Below, in pieces: positions 54,404 through 63,954 of a stretch of 64,000 nucleotides of DNA. The notes below the pieces were generated by a model, which did not search any database, was not told where the DNA came from, and saw only the letters and a program-made list of their open reading frames with translations. Numbering within the stretch: the first letter of the stretch is position 1; each line of letters opens with the position of its first letter. The DNA comes from Burkholderia sp. Nafp2/4-1b. GTDB lineage: Bacteria > Pseudomonadota > Gammaproteobacteria > Burkholderiales > Burkholderiaceae. A program made the translations under genes and the position numbers. The stretch covers positions 216,407 through 280,406 of the forward strand of contig NZ_ML058624.1 in the NCBI RefSeq assembly GCF_003635165.1, in the 5' to 3' direction.

Positions 54404-55096
54404 ATGTCGACAACGTCCCTGCTCGTCCAATCGCTGCCGGTGCTCGCCCAGGGTGCCGTACTGACCGTCAAGTTCGCCGTGCTGTCGATGGTGTTCGGCC
54501 TGCTCGGCGCCGTCGTGCTCGCGATGATGGGCATCCGGCAAAGCGAACCGCTCGAAGGTTTCGAACGCATCTGGGTCAACGCGCTCGCGTGGCTCGCGCG
54601 CGCATACGTGAGCCTGATGCGCGGCACGCCGCTGCTCGTGCAGATCTTCGTGATCTATTACGGGCTGCCGAGCCTCGGCATCTCGCTCGATCCGACGCCG
54701 GCCGGTGTCATCGCGCTGTCCGCGAACGTCGCGGCCTACATGTCGGAAAGCATGCGCGGCGCGATCAACGGTATCGCGCGCGGCCAATGGCTGGCGTCTT
54801 ACAGCCTTGGACTCTCGTGGGCGCAGACGCTGCGCTACGTGATCGGCCCGCAGGCGCTGCGCATCGCGGTGCCGAGCCTCTCGAACAGCCTGATCAGCCT
54901 GATCAAGGACACGTCGCTCGTGTCCGTCATCACCGTGACCGAGCTGCTGCGCAGCGCGCAGGAAGTAATCGCAGCAACCTATCAGCCGTTGCCGCTGTAC
55001 CTGGCCGCCGCGGCCATCTACTGGGTGCTGTGCCAGATCCTCGAATGGGTGCAGCGCTGGTACGAAAAGCGCCTGTCGCTGCCCGCACGGCACTGA
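54404..55096 (+). CDS. amino acid ABC transporter permease
   Basis: A 230-residue membrane permease of the HisM/YecS family, five helices; EAA-type segment ARGQWLASYSLGLSWAQTLRYVIGPQALR. It pairs with the preceding binding protein. No ATP-binding gene follows within the window, so the ATPase must be encoded elsewhere. Confidence 0.88.
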   Translation: MSTTSLLVQSLPVLAQGAVLTVKFAVLSMVFGLLGAVVLAMMGIRQSEPLEGFERIWVNALAWLARAYVSLMRGTPLLVQIFVIYYGLPSLGISLDPTPAGVIALSANVAAYMSESMRGAINGIARGQWLASYSLGLSWAQTLRYVIGPQALRIAVPSLSNSLISLIKDTSLVSVITVTELLRSAQEVIAATYQPLPLYLAAAAIYWVLCQILEWVQRWYEKRLSLPARH

Positions 55097-55151
55097 GCAC
55101 GTTGCTGCTCCCGCCGGGCCGCTGACGCGCGCCCGGCACCGTCCCTCCAGC

Positions 55152-56138
55152 CTATTCGCCCGAATAGCGCACGCCGAGCGCCGCGCGTGCCGCGTCCGTC
55201 ATCGCGATCATCTGTCGGGAATGGTCGTGCGTCATGATCGGGCTCTCGAGCTCGCCCGCGCGCAGCAGGTCGCAAAAATGCGCGGTCTCGTAGTTCAGGC
55301 CCCCGCCTTCGACCGGCGCATCCAGTTCGACGGTGCGTCCGTCCGCATAGCGGATCGTCGCGCGCGCCGGGTTCCACCACTTCTCGTGAATCGTCACGTG
55401 CCCGCCCGCCGCGGCGATCAGCGCGTCGCCGCGCCCCATCACGTCCAGCCCGCAGAAGAGCTGCGCGATACCGCCGTTCGCGTGACGGCTGTTCAGGCTC
55501 GCGAATACGTCGACGCCCGTCGCGCCGACGCGCCCGAGCGTCTGCACGTCGCATGCGGCGCCGAGCCAGTCGACCGCGAGAAACGCTTCGTAGATCCCGA
55601 TGTCGAGCAGCGCGCCGCCGGCGCGGTCGAGTCGATAGACGGAATGATCGTCCGGCACCGACGACGACGCGCAGCCCGCGCGCACGAGCCGGATCTCACC
55701 GATCGGATCGTCATGCAGGTGCGCACGTAATTGACGGTACAGCGGAAAGAACGGCGGCTTCATCGCTTCCATGAAGAGCCGTCCGGCCGCGCGGGCCGCA
55801 GCGAGCACCGCGTCGAGTTGCGCGGCGTTCAGCGTCGCGGGTTTTTCGCACAGCGCGGCCTTGCCGGCGGCGAGTGCCGCCTGCGCGTAATGGGCGTGGC
55901 TGTCGTGAAGCGTCGCGATGTAGATCGCGTCGATGTCGCTCGCGAGGAGCGCGTCGAGGCTCGCGGCCGGCGTGCCGCCGCAGTCGTTGCAGAAGGCGGC
56001 GGCCGCGTCGGCGCGGCGTGCCCACACGCCGGCGAGCACGGCACCCGGCACGTGAGCGAGGCTGCGCGCGAAACGGCGCGCAATGCTGCCTGCGCCGACG
56101 ATGCCGAAGCGCACCGGGCGGTTGTCGAGGTCGTTCAT
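55152..56138 (-). CDS. Gfo/Idh/MocA family oxidoreductase
   Basis: A 328-residue NAD(P)-dependent oxidoreductase. Rossmann motif GIVGAGSIARRFA near the N-terminus, EKP in KAALCEKPATLN, and the C-terminal alpha/beta domain. Likely acts on a sugar or polyol, but the substrate is not known. ATG 56138 is the family start. Convergent with the amino acid permease; the FadR-type regulator lies upstream in the same direction, 102 bp away. Confidence 0.9.
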   Translation of the reverse strand: MNDLDNRPVRFGIVGAGSIARRFARSLAHVPGAVLAGVWARRADAAAAFCNDCGGTPAASLDALLASDIDAIYIATLHDSHAHYAQAALAAGKAALCEKPATLNAAQLDAVLAAARAAGRLFMEAMKPPFFPLYRQLRAHLHDDPIGEIRLVRAGCASSSVPDDHSVYRLDRAGGALLDIGIYEAFLAVDWLGAACDVQTLGRVGATGVDVFASLNSRHANGGIAQLFCGLDVMGRGDALIAAAGGHVTIHEKWWNPARATIRYADGRTVELDAPVEGGGLNYETAHFCDLLRAGELESPIMTHDHSRQMIAMTDAARAALGVRYSGE

Positions 56139-56240
56139 CCGGATCTTCCGTATCGGTCGTATGACGGTGGCCGGCACGCTGCCGTGCCGGCCGTCATCAT
56201 AAACGGCTCGCCGGCTCGTGGATGAACGACGCGCGCTGAT

Positions 56241-56957
56241 TCAGGCGCGCACCGGCACGTCGACGGAGAAATCGCGCGAGATCTCGTCCGAGCTGAAATC
56301 GATCAGCGCGAGCGATGCCGCTTCGGCTTCGCGCGGATCGCGGCGTTCGATCGCATCGACGACGCGCGCATGCGCCTTGACCGCGATGTCGTGCGCGCCT
56401 TCCTTCTGCGCGACGCGCGGATTCACGAGCCGCACGGCGCCGCGTACGATCGCCGCCATCTGCTGGAAGAACTGGTTGCCGCTCGCCTGCACGATGCGCG
56501 TGTGCAGCAGCTCGTCCGCGGTGTCGTAGCCGGCGTCGCCCGGCTGCAGCACCTTGAACGCTTCGAACGCCTCGCGAATGCCCGCGATTTCGGCCGCGGT
56601 CGCACGAACCGCCGCCTGCGCCGTCGCACGCGGTTCGATCAGCATCCGGAATTCGATGACGTCGCGCATGAACTGCGGGTCGGGCTTCGCGCGAAATCGC
56701 CAGCTCACCACGTCTTCATCGATCATGCGCCAGTCGCGCATCGATCGAACGCGCGTACCCACTTTCGGACGCACATCGAGCATGTCGCGCGCAAGCAACA
56801 TCGACAATGCTTCGCGCATCACCGTACGGCTCACATCGAACTCTTTCGACAGCACGTCCTGCGGCGGCAGAATGCCGCCATACTTGTCTTCGACAATACC
56901 CGCGACAAGCCCATCCATCACTTTCGCGACCAGTGACCGGTCTTTGCCCTGCTCCAT
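56241..56957 (-). CDS. FadR-type GntR regulator (FCD domain)
   Basis: A 238-residue regulator. N-terminal winged helix (LVAKVMDGLVAGIVEDKYGGILPPQDVLSKEFDVSRTVMREALSML region) and a C-terminal FCD ligand domain with metal-type Asp/His residues (DVIEFRMLIEPRA; ELLHTRIVQASGN; KAHARVVDAIERRD). FCD regulators sense sugar acids or carboxylates. It may control the oxidoreductase downstream and itself. Confidence 0.92.
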   Translation of the reverse strand: MEQGKDRSLVAKVMDGLVAGIVEDKYGGILPPQDVLSKEFDVSRTVMREALSMLLARDMLDVRPKVGTRVRSMRDWRMIDEDVVSWRFRAKPDPQFMRDVIEFRMLIEPRATAQAAVRATAAEIAGIREAFEAFKVLQPGDAGYDTADELLHTRIVQASGNQFFQQMAAIVRGAVRLVNPRVAQKEGAHDIAVKAHARVVDAIERRDPREAEAASLALIDFSSDEISRDFSVDVPVRA

Positions 56958-57026
56958 AACACCTCCCCGTGCGTCGATTTGCGAACAACTGCTCCGCAGT
57001 TCCGCCGGCCCTGGTTACGACTGTTC

Positions 57027-57041
57027 TTATGATCTATAAGT
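57027..57041. promoter_or_regulatory. inverted repeat upstream of the FadR-type gene
   Basis: CTTAT-GATCT-ATAAG, a perfect dyad 70 bp upstream of the start in a region otherwise without dyads, a plausible autoregulatory operator of the GntR-family protein. Confidence 0.5.
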
Positions 57042-57124
57042 TGGCGAGTTCGGGGATATTTCGCTATCTGGTAAACACCTGACAGGGTTATCCCTCTTTT
57101 GAATGGGGTGATTTATACGGCTTC

Positions 57125-57160
57125 AAAAAAAGCCCGGAAAGCGCGCTGCGCTTGCCGGGC
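57125..57160 (-). terminator. terminator of rpiA
   Basis: AGCCCGG..AGCGC (57131-57144) pairs with GCGCT..CCGGGC (57148-57160) with a small interior loop, followed on the minus strand by T7. About 80-115 bp past the rpiA stop. Confidence 0.85.
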
Positions 57161-57240
57161 CGGGACTTCCACCAAATTCGAACATGCAATCCGTTACGGC
57201 ATCCTGACGCCATTACGGACTGCTTCTCATTCAGTTTTAA

Positions 57241-57933
57241 TTAATCGGGATAAACGATCGTTTCAACGCCGTTCGCGGTGCCGAGCAGGCACAGATTCGC
57301 GCCGCGCTCCGCGAACAGGCCGACCGTCACGACGCCCGGCCATCCGTTCACCTGCGCTTCGAAACCACGCGGATCGGCGATCTGCAGCCCCTTGACGTCG
57401 ATGATCTCGTTGCCGTTGTCGGTGATGTACGGCGCGCCGTCCTTCGTCACGCGCAGCACCGGCACGCCGCCCAGCGCGGTCACGCGCCGCCCGATCGCCG
57501 TGCGCGCCATCGGCACGACCTCGATCGGCAGCGGGAAGCCGCCGAGCACCGGCACGCGCTTGCTGCCGTCCGCGATGCAGACGAACGTATCGGCCACCGA
57601 CGCGACGATCTTCTCGCGCGTCAGCGCGCCGCCGCCGCCCTTGATCATTGCGCCGCTCGCGTCGATCTCGTCGGCGCCGTCGACGTACACCTGCAGCGAC
57701 TCGACCTCGTTCAGGTCGAACACCTTGATGCCGTGCGATTTCAGGCGTTCGGTCGTCGCGATCGAGCTCGACACGGCGCCGCGATAGCGCGTCTTGACGG
57801 CCGCGAGCGCGTCGATGAAGCAGTTGGCGGTGGAGCCGGTGCCGACACCGATCACCGCGCCTTCCGGCACGTTCTGGATCACATAATCGGCGGCCGCCTG
57901 GCCGACCAGGCGTTTGAGTTCGTCTTGAGTCAT
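57241..57933 (-). CDS. rpiA: ribose-5-phosphate isomerase A
   Basis: A 230-residue enzyme interconverting ribose 5-phosphate and ribulose 5-phosphate in the pentose phosphate pathway. Motifs GVGTGSTANCFIDAL, SSSIATTERLKSHG, DGADEIDASGAMIKGGGGAL and the catalytic Glu (TREKIVA) are present. It handles the ribose 5-phosphate that RbsK makes. Confidence 0.97.
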   Translation of the reverse strand: MTQDELKRLVGQAAADYVIQNVPEGAVIGVGTGSTANCFIDALAAVKTRYRGAVSSSIATTERLKSHGIKVFDLNEVESLQVYVDGADEIDASGAMIKGGGGALTREKIVASVADTFVCIADGSKRVPVLGGFPLPIEVVPMARTAIGRRVTALGGVPVLRVTKDGAPYITDNGNEIIDVKGLQIADPRGFEAQVNGWPGVVTVGLFAERGANLCLLGTANGVETIVYPD

Positions 57934-58039
57934 GGGGTGGGAATACAGCGGGATTGCGGAAAACCGCCAGTTTACCGGACTCGGAAGACGGCCCGGGCTT
58001 TTTCGACGCCGTTATCGGCGCCGCCTGGCATGCAGAGGA

Positions 58040-58912
58040 TCACGGCACGCCGGCGGCAGACCGGTTGCCGGCTGCCGCCGTGGCAGGGAAATACTTGTCG
58101 AGCAGCGCCTGCGCGATCGCATCGGTTTCGGCATCCGGATCGCCCGCATAGTCGGACGGCCGGAAATGCATCTGGAACGCGGCGAACACGCGTCGCGTGC
58201 GCGCATCGAGCACGCCATCGGTCGGCACGTCGTAGCCGTAGCGCGCGAGCTTCAGCTGCAAGTCGCGCACGTCGACGAGCGCGTGCGGATCGCGGTCGGC
58301 AAGCCGTGCGGCCACGGTCGCGTCGTCCGGCCACGCGCCGACGCCGGCTTGCGCGAGCGCATGCCACGGGAACAGCGGGCCCGGGTCGATCTTGCGTTGC
58401 GGCGCGATATCGCTGTGCCCGACCACACGCGTCGGGGCAATCCCGTAACGCGCGACGATGTCCTTCGAAAGGCGGATCAACGCATCGACCTGTTCGGGCG
58501 GATACGGCTGCCAGGTGCGGTTTTGCGGGTCAAGCGGGCCGCGGTTCACGTTCTCGATGCCGATCGACGCCGCATTGAGCTCGGTCGTGCCCTGCCATTC
58601 GCTGATACCCGCATGCCATGCGCGCTCCGCTTCGGGAACGAGCTGGTAGACGACCGGCATCCCGTGCTCGATGCGCGGTTGCGGCGGCACGACGTAGTGC
58701 ACGCTGACCGAATCGCCCGTCAGCGTGCGCAGCGATTTCGCTTCGTCGCTTTCGGTGTAATGCATCACGAGGAAGCGGATACGCGAATCGGCGCCGCGCG
58801 CGTGCAGGCCGGTGTCGGCGTAATAGGTATCGCGCTCGACCAGCGACGGCGACGTGCAGGCGGCCAGCAGGCCCAGGATGGCGCACGATGCGCCGAGGCG
58901 AAACAGGGTCAT
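58040..58912 (-). CDS. N-acetylmuramoyl-L-alanine amidase lipoprotein (AmiD-like)
   Basis: A 290-residue lipoprotein amidase_2. Lipobox LGLLAAC (Cys about residue 19). Zn ligands: His in FLVMHYTESDE, His and Asp region in VGHSDIAPQRKIDPGPLF; catalytic Glu in SIGIENVN. A C-terminal peptidoglycan-binding domain is included (DVRDLQLKLARYGYDVPTDG). Length and layout match E. coli AmiD, an outer-membrane lipoprotein that trims murein fragments. Downstream of rlmB. Confidence 0.92.
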   Translation of the reverse strand: MTLFRLGASCAILGLLAACTSPSLVERDTYYADTGLHARGADSRIRFLVMHYTESDEAKSLRTLTGDSVSVHYVVPPQPRIEHGMPVVYQLVPEAERAWHAGISEWQGTTELNAASIGIENVNRGPLDPQNRTWQPYPPEQVDALIRLSKDIVARYGIAPTRVVGHSDIAPQRKIDPGPLFPWHALAQAGVGAWPDDATVAARLADRDPHALVDVRDLQLKLARYGYDVPTDGVLDARTRRVFAAFQMHFRPSDYAGDPDAETDAIAQALLDKYFPATAAAGNRSAAGVP

Positions 58913-59030
58913 GGTTCGCGAACTCCGGGAGCCGCGTGCCGCGCCATCGCGGCACGCGTCGTCGCGGCCCGCGCATTGCGCGAGACCACTTGCGTCAGCC
59001 CATGTGAAGACCGGTATCGACGAGCGTATT

Positions 59031-59774
59031 TCAGCCCTTCACGCGCCGCTGCCGCACCGCTTCGTACAGGCACACGCCGCTCGCGACCGACACGTTCAGG
59101 CTCTCGACGCTGCCGGCCATCGGGATGCTCATCACTTCGTCGCAGGTGTCGCGCGTGAGCCGGCGCATGCCTTCGCCTTCCGCGCCCATCACGATCGCAA
59201 CGGGGCCGTCGAGCTTCGCGTCGTAAAGCGTGCCCGACGCCTCGTCCGACGTGCCGATGATCCACACGCCCGCTTCCTTCAGCTCGCGCAGCGCGCGGGC
59301 GAGGTTCGTGACCGTGATGTACGGCACCGTATCGGCCGCGCCGCTCGCGACCTTCGCCGCGGTCGCGTTCAGGCCGACCGCGCGGTCGCGCGGTGCGATC
59401 ACCGCATGGGCACCGGCGGAATCGGCGACGCGCAGGCATGCGCCGAGGTTGTGCGGGTCGGTAACGCCGTCGAGCACCAGCAGCAGTGCCGGGCCCTGGA
59501 TGCCGTCGAGCAGCTCGGACAGGTTCTGCGCGAGCGGGACGTCCTCGACGCGCGCGACGACGCCCTGGTGACGCTCGGTATGCGCGAGGCCCCACAGGCG
59601 CGTTTCGTCGGCCGCGATCAGCCGCACGCCCGCTTCCTTCGCGGTGTGCAGGAAGTCCTGCATGCGGCGGTCGCGGCGCGTCTGGTCGTACAGCACCTCC
59701 GCAACCGTCGATGCATCGTGCCGCAAACGTGCGGTCACCGCATGAAAACCGTAAAGAACCTTCAGACGTGACAT
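59031..59774 (-). CDS. rlmB: 23S rRNA (Gm2251) 2'-O-methyltransferase
   Basis: A 247-residue SpoU-family methyltransferase with an N-terminal substrate domain and a trefoil-knot domain. SpoU motifs: DGVTDPHNLGACLRVADSAG, VMGAEGEGM and GSVESLNVSVASGVCLYE. SAM-dependent. Found directly after rnr, as in E. coli, with 151 bp between them that include a stem-loop. Confidence 0.96.
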   Translation of the reverse strand: MSRLKVLYGFHAVTARLRHDASTVAEVLYDQTRRDRRMQDFLHTAKEAGVRLIAADETRLWGLAHTERHQGVVARVEDVPLAQNLSELLDGIQGPALLLVLDGVTDPHNLGACLRVADSAGAHAVIAPRDRAVGLNATAAKVASGAADTVPYITVTNLARALRELKEAGVWIIGTSDEASGTLYDAKLDGPVAIVMGAEGEGMRRLTRDTCDEVMSIPMAGSVESLNVSVASGVCLYEAVRQRRVKG

Positions 59775-59844
59775 GACTGGAACAACCTTCGATCAAACGT
59801 GCGGCCGCGCAACGCGCGCAGCCGCGATCCATGGAAAAGGAAAG

Positions 59845-59881
59845 CGCCGCGTTGCCGGCCGGTGACCGGTAGAACGCGGCG
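59845..59881 (-). terminator. stem-loop terminator after rnr
   Basis: CGCCGCGTT (59845-59853) pairs with AACGCGGCG (59873-59881), with an inner CCGG/CCGG hairpin; the minus strand continues as CTTTCCTTTTCC. Partial terminator, so rlmB may be read through or start separately. Confidence 0.6.
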
Positions 59882-59925
59882 TCTCTCGATACTGCAAGGG
59901 CGTGCGCATGCGCCGCCCCGAACGC

Positions 59926-62394
59926 TCAATACTTCTTGCGGGCGTGAGGCTTCTTCGCGGCCGTCTTCGCGGCCACGCCGCCCTTCTTCTTCGCGGCACG
60001 CGCCGCCCGCGCCTCGTTCACCGCGGCGCTCGGCGCGCCGGCCGGCTTCTTGCGGCGCGGCGCTGCGTCCTCCACCGGCGGCAGCGAGCGCACGCGCGGA
60101 CCGCCGCGATCGTTGCCGTTAACGTTGCCGACCACAGCCGGCGCCGGTGTCGGACGCGGTGCCTTCACCGGCGTATCGCGCACGAGGCGGAAGTCGATCT
60201 TGCGCGCGTCGAGATCGACGCGGCTCACCTGCACGCGCACGCGATCCGACAGGCGATACCGGATGCCCGTGCGCTCGCCGCGCAACTCGTTCTTGATCTC
60301 GTCGTACTGGAAGTAGTCGGAGCCGAGTTCCGTCACGTGCACGAGCCCTTCGATGAACAGCGTGTCGAGCTGCACGAAGATGCCGAACGACGTGACGCCG
60401 TTCACCATCCCGCCGTACTCCTCGCCGAGCTTGTCGCGCATGAAGTAGCACTTGAGCCAGGCCTCGACGTCGCGCGACGCTTCGTCGGCACGCCGCTCGT
60501 TTGCCGAGCAGTGCAGGCCGAGCTCTTCCCAGATCGCCGTGTTCGAACGCGAGCGGCCGCGCGATTCGTCGTCGGCCTGCTGCATCGCGCGGGCGCGCGG
60601 CGACAGCGCGGTGTTCAGTTCGAAGCCTTCCGGTGCCTTCGGCGCGTATTTCTTGCCCGACAGGATCGCGTAGATCGCGCGGTGCGTGAGCAGGTCGGGA
60701 TAGCGGCGAATCGGGCTCGTGAAGTGCGCATACGCCTCGTACGCGAGACCGAAGTGGCCGATGTTGTCCGGGCTGTAGACGGCCTGCTGCATCGAGCGCA
60801 GCAGCATCGGCTGCAGCATCTGCGCATCGGGCCGGTCGCGAATCTGCGCCATCAGCGCCGCGTAGTCGCTCGCGTGCGGCTTCTCGCCGCCGCCGAGCGA
60901 CAGCCCCATGCCGCGCAGGAACGCGCGCAGGTTCTCGAGCTTTTCCGGCGTCGGGCCCGCGTGCACGCGGTACAGGCCCGGGTGCTTGTGGCGCTTCAGG
61001 AAGTCGGCCGCGCAGACGTTCGCGGCCAGCATGCATTCCTCGATCAGCTTGTGCGCATCGTTGCGCTGACGCGGGACGATCTGCTCGATCTTGCCCTGCG
61101 AGTTGCAGACGATGTACGTCTCGGTCGTGTCGAAGTCGATCGCGCCGCGCTTCTGGCGTGCGGCGAACAATGCCTTGTAGACGCCGTACAGGTCCTGCAG
61201 GTGCGGCAGCAGATCCGCGCGACGCGCGGCCTCCGGCCCCTTGGTGTTCGACAGCACGGCCGCGACTTCGGTGTACGTGAGCCGTGCGGCCGAATGGATG
61301 ACGGCCGGATAGAACTGGTACGCCTTGATCTCGCCGCGCGCGGTAATCACCATGTCGCACGCGAGCACGCAGCGGTCGACCTGCGGATTCAGCGAGCACA
61401 GCCCGTTCGACAGCTTCTCCGGCAGCATCGGGATCACGCGGCGGGGGAAATACACGGACGTGCTGCGCTCGAGCGCATCGGCGTCGAGGCCGCTGCCCGG
61501 CTGTACGTAGTGCGACACGTCGGCGATCGCGACGATCAGGCGGAAGCCGTCGCCGCGGCCGACCTTGGTCGGTTCGCAGTACACGGCATCGTCGAAGTCG
61601 CGGGCGTCCTCGCCGTCGATGGTGACGAGCGGCACGTCACGCAGGTCGACGCGGAAGCGCAGGTCGGCCGGTCGCACCTTGTCCGGCAGCGCGGCGGCCT
61701 CGCCGAGCGCCGGCTGGCTGAATTCGTGCGGAACACCGTACTTGCGCACGGCGATCTCGATTTCCATGCCCGGATCGTCGATGTCGCCGAGCACTTCGAC
61801 GACGCGGCCGAGCGGTTGCGAATGGCGGCTCGGGAAGTCGGTCAGTTCGACGACGACGACCTGCCCGACCTTCGCCTTCTTCACGTTCTGCGTGATCAGG
61901 ATGTCGTGGCCGATGCGCTTGTCTTCGGGCGCGACGATCAGCGCGCCGTTCTCGTTGAGCAGGCGGCCGATCACGCGCTTGTTCGCGCGCTCGGTGACTT
62001 CGACGACGTGCCCTTCCGGACGGCCGCGGCGATCGTAGCCGACGATCCGCGCGAGCACGCGGTCGCTGTGCATCACCTTCTGCATTTCGCCGTTCGGCAG
62101 GAACAGGTCGTCCTGGCCGTCGTCGCGGATCACGAACCCGTAGCCGTCGCGATGGCCCTGCACGCGACCGGCAACGAAGTTCGACGGATGAGTGAGCTGG
62201 TAGTGGCCGCGCTTGTCGAGGCGGATCTGGCCGTCGCGTTCCATCGCGGCGACACGCCGGAAGAACCCCTCGCGTTCCTGGCGCTTGATCGACAGCGCTT
62301 CGGCGATGTCGTTGGCGGCCAGCGGCGCGTCGCTCGTACGCAGCACGCCGAGAATTTCTTCACGGCTCGGAATGGGGTACGGATATTTGCTCAA
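59926..62394 (-). CDS. rnr: ribonuclease R
   Basis: An 822-residue 3'-5' exoribonuclease. Order: winged-helix N-terminus, CSD1/2, RNB core with catalytic Asp residues in DGEDARDFDDAVYC, C-terminal S1 domain (KLGEEYGGMVNGVTSFGIFV), then a Lys/Ala/Pro-rich basic tail of about 70 residues. It degrades structured RNA, including rRNA and mRNA decay. The start is a TTG at 62394 (SKYPYPIPSREEILGVL follows); no ATG or GTG is near and no clear Shine-Dalgarno motif is visible, so the start is less sure than the gene. Confidence 0.95.
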   Translation of the reverse strand: MSKYPYPIPSREEILGVLRTSDAPLAANDIAEALSIKRQEREGFFRRVAAMERDGQIRLDKRGHYQLTHPSNFVAGRVQGHRDGYGFVIRDDGQDDLFLPNGEMQKVMHSDRVLARIVGYDRRGRPEGHVVEVTERANKRVIGRLLNENGALIVAPEDKRIGHDILITQNVKKAKVGQVVVVELTDFPSRHSQPLGRVVEVLGDIDDPGMEIEIAVRKYGVPHEFSQPALGEAAALPDKVRPADLRFRVDLRDVPLVTIDGEDARDFDDAVYCEPTKVGRGDGFRLIVAIADVSHYVQPGSGLDADALERSTSVYFPRRVIPMLPEKLSNGLCSLNPQVDRCVLACDMVITARGEIKAYQFYPAVIHSAARLTYTEVAAVLSNTKGPEAARRADLLPHLQDLYGVYKALFAARQKRGAIDFDTTETYIVCNSQGKIEQIVPRQRNDAHKLIEECMLAANVCAADFLKRHKHPGLYRVHAGPTPEKLENLRAFLRGMGLSLGGGEKPHASDYAALMAQIRDRPDAQMLQPMLLRSMQQAVYSPDNIGHFGLAYEAYAHFTSPIRRYPDLLTHRAIYAILSGKKYAPKAPEGFELNTALSPRARAMQQADDESRGRSRSNTAIWEELGLHCSANERRADEASRDVEAWLKCYFMRDKLGEEYGGMVNGVTSFGIFVQLDTLFIEGLVHVTELGSDYFQYDEIKNELRGERTGIRYRLSDRVRVQVSRVDLDARKIDFRLVRDTPVKAPRPTPAPAVVGNVNGNDRGGPRVRSLPPVEDAAPRRKKPAGAPSAAVNEARAARAAKKKGGVAAKTAAKKPHARKKY

Positions 62395-62579
62395 GGGTTT
62401 GTCGATGATTGTTCTCGTTGCGTTGACTGGTGGTGCACGGCATCAACATAGAAGTGTCCGTCAGACAGTTCTATAGTGACGGCGACGGATCATTCTATCA
62501 CCCGCCTGTGTCGCCAAATGACGCGAATGCCGCGTGCAGGCGCCACAGCGGCCGGTTTGCGGCGCATCGCAAAAAAGTG

Positions 62580-62607
62580 TTGACACGGATAATTGGGGCG
62601 CTATAAT
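62580..62607 (+). promoter_or_regulatory. promoter of tRNA-Leu
   Basis: TTGACA (62580-62585), 16-bp spacer, TATAAT (62602-62607), about 35 bp before the mature tRNA. Confidence 0.88.
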
Positions 62608-62643
62608 TTCGCTTCTTTGCAGCAAGCAGCTACTGCAAAACGT

Positions 62644-62730
62644 GCCCAGGTGGCGGAATTGGTAGACGCACTAGGTTCAGGTCCTAGCGGTGGCAACATC
62701 GTGGAGGTTCGAGTCCTCTCCTGGGCACCA
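62644..62730 (+). tRNA. tRNA-Leu (anticodon CAG)
   Basis: 87 nt with a long variable arm (class II). Acceptor GCCCAGG pairs with CCTGGGC; anticodon stem CTAGG/CCTAG around TTCAGGT gives anticodon CAG, reading CUG, the main Leu codon of this GC-rich genome. CCA is encoded. Confidence 0.96.
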
Positions 62731-62740
62731 TCTGTTTTTG

Positions 62741-62769
62741 AAAAGGTCGGCTTCATGCCGGCCTTTTTT
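62741..62769 (+). terminator. terminator of tRNA-Leu
   Basis: AAAAGGTCGGC (62741-62751) pairs with GCCGGCCTTTT (62757-62767) with one G-U pair; T-run follows. Confidence 0.85.
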
Positions 62770-62913
62770 CATTTTCGGCCTCACATTGCGCGCAGCGGTC
62801 GCGCCATATGCTCGCCACGCGGATCGATAGCAGAATTAATCGGTTATCGATCGCCCTCCCCGTTGGTACGTTAGCCGCCTTGCTTGCAACGAACCCAACG
62901 AGGAACACGATCC

Positions 62914-63903
62914 ATGACGTCGATGAACCGCCGCGCGTTCGCGCGCGCGATGCTGGCCGCCGGGCTGAGCGCCGCCGGCTTCCGCGCGCAAGCCGAGAAC
63001 GCACCGTCCACGCTGCGCATCGGATATCAGAAATCGTCGACGCTCATTACGCTGCTCAAGATCCGTGGCACGCTCGAGCAATCGCTCGCACCGCTCGGGC
63101 TGCGCGTGTCGTGGCATGAATTCGCAAGCGGCTTGCCACTGACCGAAGCGCTCAACGTCGGCGCGGTCGATTTCAGCGCCGACGTGGCCGACACCGTTCC
63201 CGTCTTCGCACAGGCCGCGCATGCGCGCTTCGTGTACGTCGCGCAGGAAGCGCCATCGCCGAAAGCGCAGGCCATCATCGTCAAACGCGACAGCGCGCTG
63301 CGCACGCTGGCCGATCTGAAGGGCGCGCGCATCGCCGTCACGAAGGCCGCCGGCAGCCACTATCTGCTGCTGGCCGCACTCGCGAACGCCAGACTCGCCC
63401 CGGCCGACGCGGCGATCCACTACCTGACGCCGGCGGACGGTCGCGCGGCATTCGAGCGCGGCAGCGTCGATGCATGGATCACGTGGGATCCGTATGTCGC
63501 ATCCGTCGACGCGAATCCCGACGTGCGGATTCTGGCCGACGGCAACGGACTTGCTTCGTACCAGCGCTATTACCTTGCGTCGAGCAGTTTTGCCGCCGCG
63601 CGTCCGGACGCCATCCAGATCGCGTTCGAGCGCCTGTCGCAAGCCGGCACGTGGCTGCGCGAACATCAGCAGGAGGCCGCCACCCTCCTCGCGCCGATCT
63701 GGGGACTCGACGCAAAGACGATCGAGCGCGCGAACGCGCGGCGCAGCTATCTCGTGCGCGCCGTCGCCACGCAGAACTTCGGCGAGCAGCAGAAGATCGC
63801 CGATACGTTCCTCGCGGCCGGTTTGCTGCCCGGTCGCGTCGATACCAGCGAAGCCCTGCGCTGGAATTTCGCGGCAAAGCGCGCGGAGCCGATCGGCGCC
63901 TGA
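62914..63903 (+). CDS. SsuA-like sulfonate ABC substrate-binding protein
   Basis: A 329-residue periplasmic binding protein (NMT1/SsuA type) with a possible Tat-like N-terminus (MNRRAFARAMLAAGLSAAGFRAQA). Conserved SsuA stretches: LRIGYQKSSTLITLLKIRGTLEQ; VDFSADVADTVPVFAQAA; AITKAAGSHYLL-like; AWITWDPYVA. It could serve the ssuDCB transporter encoded 16 kb away, or another sulfonate or taurine system. It stands alone, after tRNA-Leu. ATG 62914 has GAGGA 9 nt upstream. Confidence 0.85.
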   Translation: MTSMNRRAFARAMLAAGLSAAGFRAQAENAPSTLRIGYQKSSTLITLLKIRGTLEQSLAPLGLRVSWHEFASGLPLTEALNVGAVDFSADVADTVPVFAQAAHARFVYVAQEAPSPKAQAIIVKRDSALRTLADLKGARIAVTKAAGSHYLLLAALANARLAPADAAIHYLTPADGRAAFERGSVDAWITWDPYVASVDANPDVRILADGNGLASYQRYYLASSSFAAARPDAIQIAFERLSQAGTWLREHQQEAATLLAPIWGLDAKTIERANARRSYLVRAVATQNFGEQQKIADTFLAAGLLPGRVDTSEALRWNFAAKRAEPIGA

Positions 63904-63954
63904 CACCGCGGACGTGCGACTGCCAATATATTTATCGCCGCCGATCAAATTGTG

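Noticed and set aside
59902..62451. Long plus-strand open frame opposite rnr
   Set aside because: Antisense shadow of a clear RNase R gene; Arg/Val/Leu-rich translation with no domain, typical of GC-rich coding DNA.
62593..62874. Open frame through tRNA-Leu
   Set aside because: AELVDALGSGPSGGNIVEVR is translated tRNA-Leu, not a protein.
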